Part shown: positions 59,801 through 64,000 of the stretch, in pieces
Position numbering within the stretch: position 1 is the first letter of the stretch
How the letters are laid out: every line of letters starts with the position of its first letter
Assembly (NCBI GenBank): GCA_030141605.1
Contig: JAQGDQ010000207.1
Coordinates: 232,526 to 296,525, forward strand
DNA length: 64,000 nucleotides
Origin: Tubiluchus corallicola
Taxonomy: Eukaryota; Priapulida; Priapulimorpha; Priapulimorphida; Tubiluchidae
Direction: 5' to 3'
Translations under genes and position numbers: made by a program
The notes under the pieces: model-generated
Told to the model about the DNA's origin: nothing
Seen by the model: only the letters and a program-made list of their open reading frames with translations
Databases searched by the model: none

Positions 59801-62800
59801 TACAGGCAGAATTAAAGTTGTACCAGCTACCAGGGTATCGTTTCCCATTTCAATGCCTTGCAATTTTGAGAACGATTTTTTCAGTCTATTGCTCCACAGC
59901 TTTTGAACAAAGTCTTTCATCATAAATTTCGTATTAGTCAAAGCCAGGACACAAAAACTCACTTTTTGAGAGAAGTTGTTTGTGCTCGCTTCTCGAGTAA
60001 TGATAATGACATTAAATTTTCATTATCTGCTTAAAATACTGGAATATGTGTCGCTTGATGCATTCCAGTTGACGGCATTTAAAGGTGAAATAGATGCCAC
60101 AATAATAGTGCCATATTCTGAGGCCACATTTCAAAAGCCCCGCAGACCTGGAGTTTTTAGAAAACCGACTGTTCGGCGCTTAAAGTCCCTGAAAGCAGAG
60201 CCTGGCGTTGTTGTTAAAAAGCAACGTGATTACATCATTCCAGCATTCGAGGATGCGCCATTTGCTGAGTCAGAAGAAACATCCGCACAACTAAAATGTA
60301 AGTCTGATGCACTGAGCATAACATTTCCTGTAATTATACATGTTGCTCTATTTATTAATAGCATTATTTTTGATACAGTGGCTGATACTGGTAACGTTTA
60401 ACAAGCCTTTTCACTGTTCCAGCGATTGATGATGATTGTGAAATGGTCGAAGGTTTAGTGAACCTAACAACGTTATTTGAACCAAACATTGCATTTGTTT
60501 ACACTTGATAATGTATTGTAACAGTTCTTGTCGTTAATTTTTGCTTCTCTAATTTCATTTTACGTGAATTGCTAGCTGTTTTCGAATAAGAATAACTTCT
60601 TACTTTAAAACTATACACGTGTAGTATATAATAAAAATAACCACGTGTTTCACCGTTTCACCTACATGTAGTTATATACACAAGGTCAGAAGTAAGTAGG
60701 GTTCACTTAACCTTTGACCTACAGCAACTGCGCTTGTGCACAGCGAAACTGTGGAAAGGCTTATTCTTTCACCATTTAATATAAGATCATTTCTGCATTC
60801 TAGATTTGTAACGTTATTGTGGAAAAACTGGTAAATAAATTTCTTACCAAGTTACTTAAAATAGTTTGAATACGGAATTTGAGCTTTAACGTTAGGAATC
60901 ATTGTCTTAGGTAGGGGATATGTATATATATGTATATATATAGTATGTATAATTATGTATATTTGATTTATGTGGTGGTTCTCTTGGATTACGTATTTGC
61001 TTGCTTGCTTGCTTACTTGCTTTCCCACTTGCTTACTTACTTACTTGTTTACGTGCTTGTTTGCTTGCTTGCTTGCTTCCTTATTTATTTATTTTATTGC
61101 TTAATTATTACTTACTTACTCATTCACTCACTCACTCACTCACTCAGTCATTCACTCTCTCACTCACTCATTCACTCACTTGCTCACACACTCACTCATA
61201 CACTTACACACTTACTTACAGATCTAGAAATGACTGCAGAAGAAGAGCAAGTAAAATCTGATGAGACAAAAGAACCCACAGAAGATGACCTGGAAACACT
61301 CAATATTCAAACAAGCAGACAAAAAAGCGGCTCACGGGCTAAAAAAGTGAGCGATTATAGCAAACAACAGCTAAAAAATGTTTTCAGCAATGTTTCCAGA
61401 CGATTGTCTGGCGATGAAAAGAAAAAATCGATGCGTGGAGAAAAGAAGTCAGTTACTGACAAGCGAAAGTCTACGTCGGCTAAAACAACCAAAGATACCA
61501 GCAAACATACGAATATAAGACAAATCTCCAGCACTGAGAGGCAACAATCCAGTACCAGGAAGCATAAATCTCGCATTGGAAACGAGAAACTTAAAACTGA
61601 ATGGCAAAGATCTAGCATTGGTTCGCTGGAAACTATTGTAGAAAAGTCAAAATTAGAAGAACCAGCAGAAAAGATAGACGATCATGATAAAGAATTTGCA
61701 GTTCATGGTGAAACAACGAAAGAGCAAGTTAGAACAGGTATAAAAGATATCGACGATGAAAAGCAAAAGTCTAACATTGAAAAGCACAAATCTGGTACTC
61801 AGAAGCAAAAATCGGGTACTGAAAAGCACAAATCTGGCACTCAGAAGCAAAAATCGGGTACTGAAAAGCACAAATCTGGCACTCAGAAGCAAAAATCGGG
61901 TACTGAAAAGCACAAATCTGAAACTGAAAAACAAAAATCAGGAGCTGAAAAGCAAAAGTCTGGCACAAAGACATCTGGGTTTTTAGCATCTAAATCCAAC
62001 GTACTGAAACGCAAGTCAAAAGAAACTACAAGTGCGCAGAAAGAAAAGGACGGTCCCGAGAAAACAATAAAAAGTGCACTAAAGGACCCTCAAAACCCGT
62101 CTAAGTCTAAAATCGTACAGCTTGTGGATACTCACAGAGGCATAGCAGTGGGTTTGTTGGGCGGTTCTGATCCAAAAGACACAGACAGCAAGTAAGTCCT
62201 GTCATTTTAATCCTTCATTTCGGCCTAGGATTTACAGCGGTAAGGTGAAGTAGTCAACACAATGTTCAGGAGTATAAATAATATCAATTTCAATCAATTT
62301 AGCTCACAACATTACATAACATATAATTCAAGCATAGTTTAAAACCATTCACACTCGTAACACGTGTAATTATCATTAGACTTGTTACTTGCAAAAGAAC
62401 TCAAAACGTCTAACGAAAACTTTTGATTCATCCTATTATAGCAAATATAGACTTGACAAGTTGGCGGAAAAATACAACATGATGTGGTGAGTTTATCACC
62501 AAGAGTCACCCTAAATACAATATACAGTCCGTTATAATGTTCAAACTAGTGATAGGATGAACCAACTCTAACAATGGCAGAAATAAAAGTGCCAACTAGT
62601 ACAAAAATACAACGTGCGCTGCTGTGGTGCTATGAAACCTATATCCATGGTGACTATCTCTTAGCAATAGTAAAGTAATAAATAAAAAGTATAAAAGGTT
62701 GTAATTAGTAATAAATAAAAAGAATAACGTGTTGGACAAGTGACTTATATTATCAAAAGAGAGCCATGGTGTAGTGAGCTTTATTCTGTGACCTTGATCG

Positions 62801-63571
62801 AGTGTTTTACAGTCACCAAACTCAAACATCCTTTAAGGAGCTGGGATACCTTAATATATCCTGACAATTGTGCGTTTAGTAATTAATATTAATACTAACC
62901 CTGTTAATATTTAATAAGCCCTTTCTCGGTTTCACCGATTGATGGTGATCGTGAAAAGGTTAATGAATCTAACAATGTTATCTGAACCAAGCAACGCATT
63001 TGTTTACACTTGACAACGCCTCTCAGGCCATGCTGTTGAAAACATTAACAGTTCTTGGCATTAATTTTCACTTCATTTATTTCATTTTACATGAATTGCT
63101 ACTGTTACTACTAGCTGTTAGCCACATGTTTCACCGGTTTCATCTACATGTAGTTACATGCACAAGGTAACTTTACATATTTACAGAAACAGACGCTTTT
63201 ATAAGGTCACTAATGACATTGCGCACATTGTTTACAGCTATAACGGACTCAAGATCATTAAATATTTTATATAAAGAGTATATTTCTTAAAACCGTTTCT
63301 TGTAGTAAAGTTTGACCAAGGAATTATCTTGGAAAAATCCTAAGTGCTAATTGAGAATTATTACAATTATTGGACACATTGGGGACATATCAGATGTGTT
63401 GAGGTGCGTAACTCATTAAAATGATAACGAAATTTTGAATTTCTAGAAATGCAGGTAAATTGTTTACGTCATACGATATAGAAGAAAATAAATGGTACCG
63501 CGGACCAGACATTCCCGAGGGAGTTGATCGTCACGCAGTAGCTTTCCATGATTCAACAATTTACGTTATAG
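53737..63571 (+). CDS. Gene 5 (3'-partial): BTB-BACK protein with repeat linker and kelch
   Basis: Seven exons (53737-53856, 54769-54988, 56210-56942, 58298-58385, 60069-60297, 61222-62191, 63447-63571) join with matching phases. The layout is an acidic N-terminal extension (about 1-134), BTB (about 135-235), BACK (about 238-357), a linker of about 430 residues with a Lys/Ser-rich repeat, then the first kelch strand and blade 1. The propeller continues beyond the window. Shared splice positions, the W-Y-K-T-C junction after BACK and the 125 bp kelch exon mark it as a paralogue of gene 2. Its insert is different in sequence and is split into two exons. A role as CUL3 adaptor or cytoskeletal protein is family-level inference. 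Confidence 0.87.
54769..54988 (+). CDS. Gene 5 exon 2
   Basis: This 220 bp exon runs from acceptor ATTTGTGTAG to G before gttggt, phase 0 to 1. It encodes VRHVSFSESKFHYLCTKDL and ARKYWLGEADELLKYGE. No known domain is seen. An internal TACAGGTAACG could be used as an alternative site. Confidence 0.65.
54989..56209 (+). other. Intron of gene 5 with AT-rich repeat tails
   Basis: Segments at about 55450-55580 and 55915-56110 are A-rich and share TATATAAAA/TACAAAAAA motifs, suggesting old retroelement 3' ends. No protein signature supports this. Confidence 0.35.
56210..56942 (+). CDS. Gene 5 exon 3: BTB and BACK domains
   Basis: The BTB core is DSLIIVDSVLFQVHKSVLY, SRYFDELF and FRALLMYYYD. BACK shows FLLLSQPILCEILSDDEV, LEVFQAALRWLNHDPEVR and MSREELFQSLREAPFL. 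The exon ends AAC-TG before gtatga, phase 2, as in gene 2 exon 3. The Ala-His-Arg of gene 2 is Val-His-Lys here. Confidence 0.92.
56943..58297 (+). other. Intron of gene 5, nothing recognised
   Basis: AT-rich sequence with no coding signal. Confidence 0.4.
58298..58385 (+). CDS. Gene 5 exon 4
   Basis: This 88 bp exon follows CATTGCAG. With the previous exon it encodes W-Y-K-T-C-L-E-E-E-Q and then a short polar stretch ending CCA-AGA before gtaagt, phase 0. It is the equivalent of 19693-19774 in gene 2. Confidence 0.8.
58386..60068 (+). other. Intron of gene 5, no gene
   Basis: A 127-residue minus-strand frame at 59579-59962 holds a Cys-x2-Cys...His...Cys pattern reminiscent of some LINE C termini, too weak to call. 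The rest is AT-rich. Confidence 0.35.
60069..60297 (+). CDS. Gene 5 exon 5, linker
   Basis: This 229 bp exon runs from acceptor GCATTCCAG to T before gtaagt, phase 0 to 1. It encodes a basic segment (RRPGVFRKPTVRRLKSLK) and an acidic end (FEDAPFAESEETS). No domain is recognised. Confidence 0.75.
60400..60765 (-). mobile_element. AATAAGCC inverted-repeat element, copy D
   Basis: Ends AACAAGCCTTTTCAC and GTGGAAAGGCTTATT are inverted repeats extending about 60 bp inwards. The interior aligns with copies A and E. It lies about 100 bp after exon 5 of gene 5. Confidence 0.87.
60708..60720 (-). promoter_or_regulatory. DR1-like motif in element copy D
   Basis: The minus strand reads AGGTCA-A-AGGTTA, identical to copies A and C. 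Confidence 0.35.
60990..61220 (+). repeat. CTTG/CTCA tetranucleotide array up to the acceptor
   Basis: Degenerate CTTG, CTTA and CTCA units run directly into the splice acceptor (CTTACTTACAG) of exon 6, so the array forms its pyrimidine tract. The poly-Leu frame across it is not coding. Confidence 0.9.
61222..62191 (+). CDS. Gene 5 exon 6: Lys/Ser-rich linker and first kelch strand
   Basis: This 970 bp exon, phase 1 to 2, encodes about 323 residues: acidic start, basic Ser/Lys/Thr-rich disorder, a KQKSGTEKHKSGT repeat block (residues about 643-713), and a final AVGLLGGSDPKDTDSK, the first strand of blade 1. It occupies the same place as exon 5 of gene 2 but is not clearly alignable to it outside the last 20 residues. 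Confidence 0.88.
61758..61970 (+). repeat. 18/36 bp coding repeat (K-x-K-S-G-T)
   Basis: About 12 units of six residues alternate EKHKSGT and QKQKSGT, giving a 36 bp higher-order period. Confidence 0.95.
62192..63446 (+). other. Intron of gene 5 with inverted-repeat element copy E
   Basis: Other than the element at 62913-63175, nothing is recognised. Confidence 0.5.
62913..63175 (-). mobile_element. AATAAGCC inverted-repeat element, copy E (truncated)
   Basis: The left end AATAAGCCCTTTCTCGG and the interior (CATTTGTTTACACTTGACAA, CATCTACATGTAGTTA) match copy D. The right inverted end with the DR1 motif is missing. Confidence 0.8.
63447..63571 (+). CDS. Gene 5 exon 7, kelch blade 1
   Basis: This 125 bp exon follows TTTCTAG and encodes LFTSYDIEENKW, DRHAVAFH and IYVIG. 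It ends with G before gtgatg. The remaining blades lie beyond the window. Confidence 0.87.
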
Positions 63572-63753
63572 GTGATGTGTTTACCCTTCCTTTCACAGTG
63601 TCTGTGGCTATAGTGCAAAGTTTCAGATTAACTTTGCTAAGTGCCTGTGTTTTTAATGCGAAACTATTAGACAGAGATCTAGAAACTTTTAGACACTACG
63701 TGGAAAATCCGTGCGCCATTGATCATTAGTGACTGCGTAGCATTACCAGTTGA

Positions 63754-63804
63754 TAGCCCAGCGGTAAGCCTCTAGAAATGGCTGATGTCCTGTGTCTTCG
63801 ACCC
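63754..63804 (+). repeat. Possible tRNA-derived SINE head
   Basis: TAGCCCAGCGG at 63754 resembles a polymerase III A box. TCTTCGACCCC at 63794-63804 resembles a degenerate B box at the usual spacing. It lies in the last intron of gene 5. No tRNA cloverleaf forms convincingly. Confidence 0.35.
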
Positions 63805-64000
63805 CTTGACTGAAGTCATCGTTCACCAAACTATTGTCTGAGTCTCTACCAGGCAAGTTTCAAGACACTCGTGTTTCCAAATTAACTGAATTACATGTGG
63901 ATGCCCTCGATCATCGCGGATCTAAGAAAACTCATGCAACGATATCTCGTTATTGTTGATGTTAGGTATTGAGTTTTCTTAGGCATCCACTTTTAATTCA

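Noticed and set aside
59579-59962. A 127-residue minus-strand frame with Cys-x2-Cys...His...Cys
   Set aside because: Reminiscent of some LINE C termini, but without reverse-transcriptase motifs or a tail. Too weak to annotate.

Overview
This is a nuclear segment of an animal genome. It is AT-rich and dense in introns and microsatellites, with spliceosomal GT-AG introns throughout and several families of short inverted-repeat transposons. Nothing here fixes the species. An invertebrate metazoan is the most economical reading, because BTB-BACK-kelch genes with large introns and CR1/L2-type LINE tails are animal features. There are no bacterial or viral genes, no CRISPR array and no convincing intact tRNA or rRNA gene.

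The window is one tandem, mostly plus-strand cluster of kelch-superfamily genes. I rebuilt the genes by hand from splice sites, matching intron phase and paralogue alignment. The order is: (1) 52-13748, the 3' part of a gene with at least three consecutive six-bladed kelch propellers; its 5' end is outside the window. (2) 15977-35525, a complete ten-exon BTB-BACK gene with a disordered insert of about 640 residues and one propeller, 1305 aa. (3) 38872-44359, a complete propeller with no BTB exon of its own. (4) 45784-50091, a two-exon gene that shares a 130-150 aa module with the insert of gene 2 and ends in 26 copies of a basic 15-residue repeat. (5) 53737-63571, a second BTB-BACK gene with a lysine-rich repeat linker that is just entering its propeller when the window ends.

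The exon plan of the propeller is nearly invariant: a linker exon carrying the first strand, then exons of 125, about 184, about 185-198, 212-215 and a final exon. All junction phases match. The exon set is frame-neutral (phase 2 in, phase 2 out), so whole propellers can be duplicated or swapped without breaking the frame. That explains the three in a row in gene 1, the detached propeller of gene 3 and the detached linker module of gene 4. The family resemblance is to KLHL-type proteins (CUL3 adaptors or cytoskeletal proteins) and, for tandem propellers, to the actin-bundling protein scruin. Those functions are inference only.

Non-coding DNA is dominated by five copies of a terminal-inverted-repeat element (most carrying a DR1 nuclear-receptor-like motif), two inverted TTAA-flanked elements bracketing the gene 3 propeller, other foldback elements, two LINE 3' fragments, a roughly 930 bp compound trinucleotide array, and a 49 bp x 4 tandem repeat.
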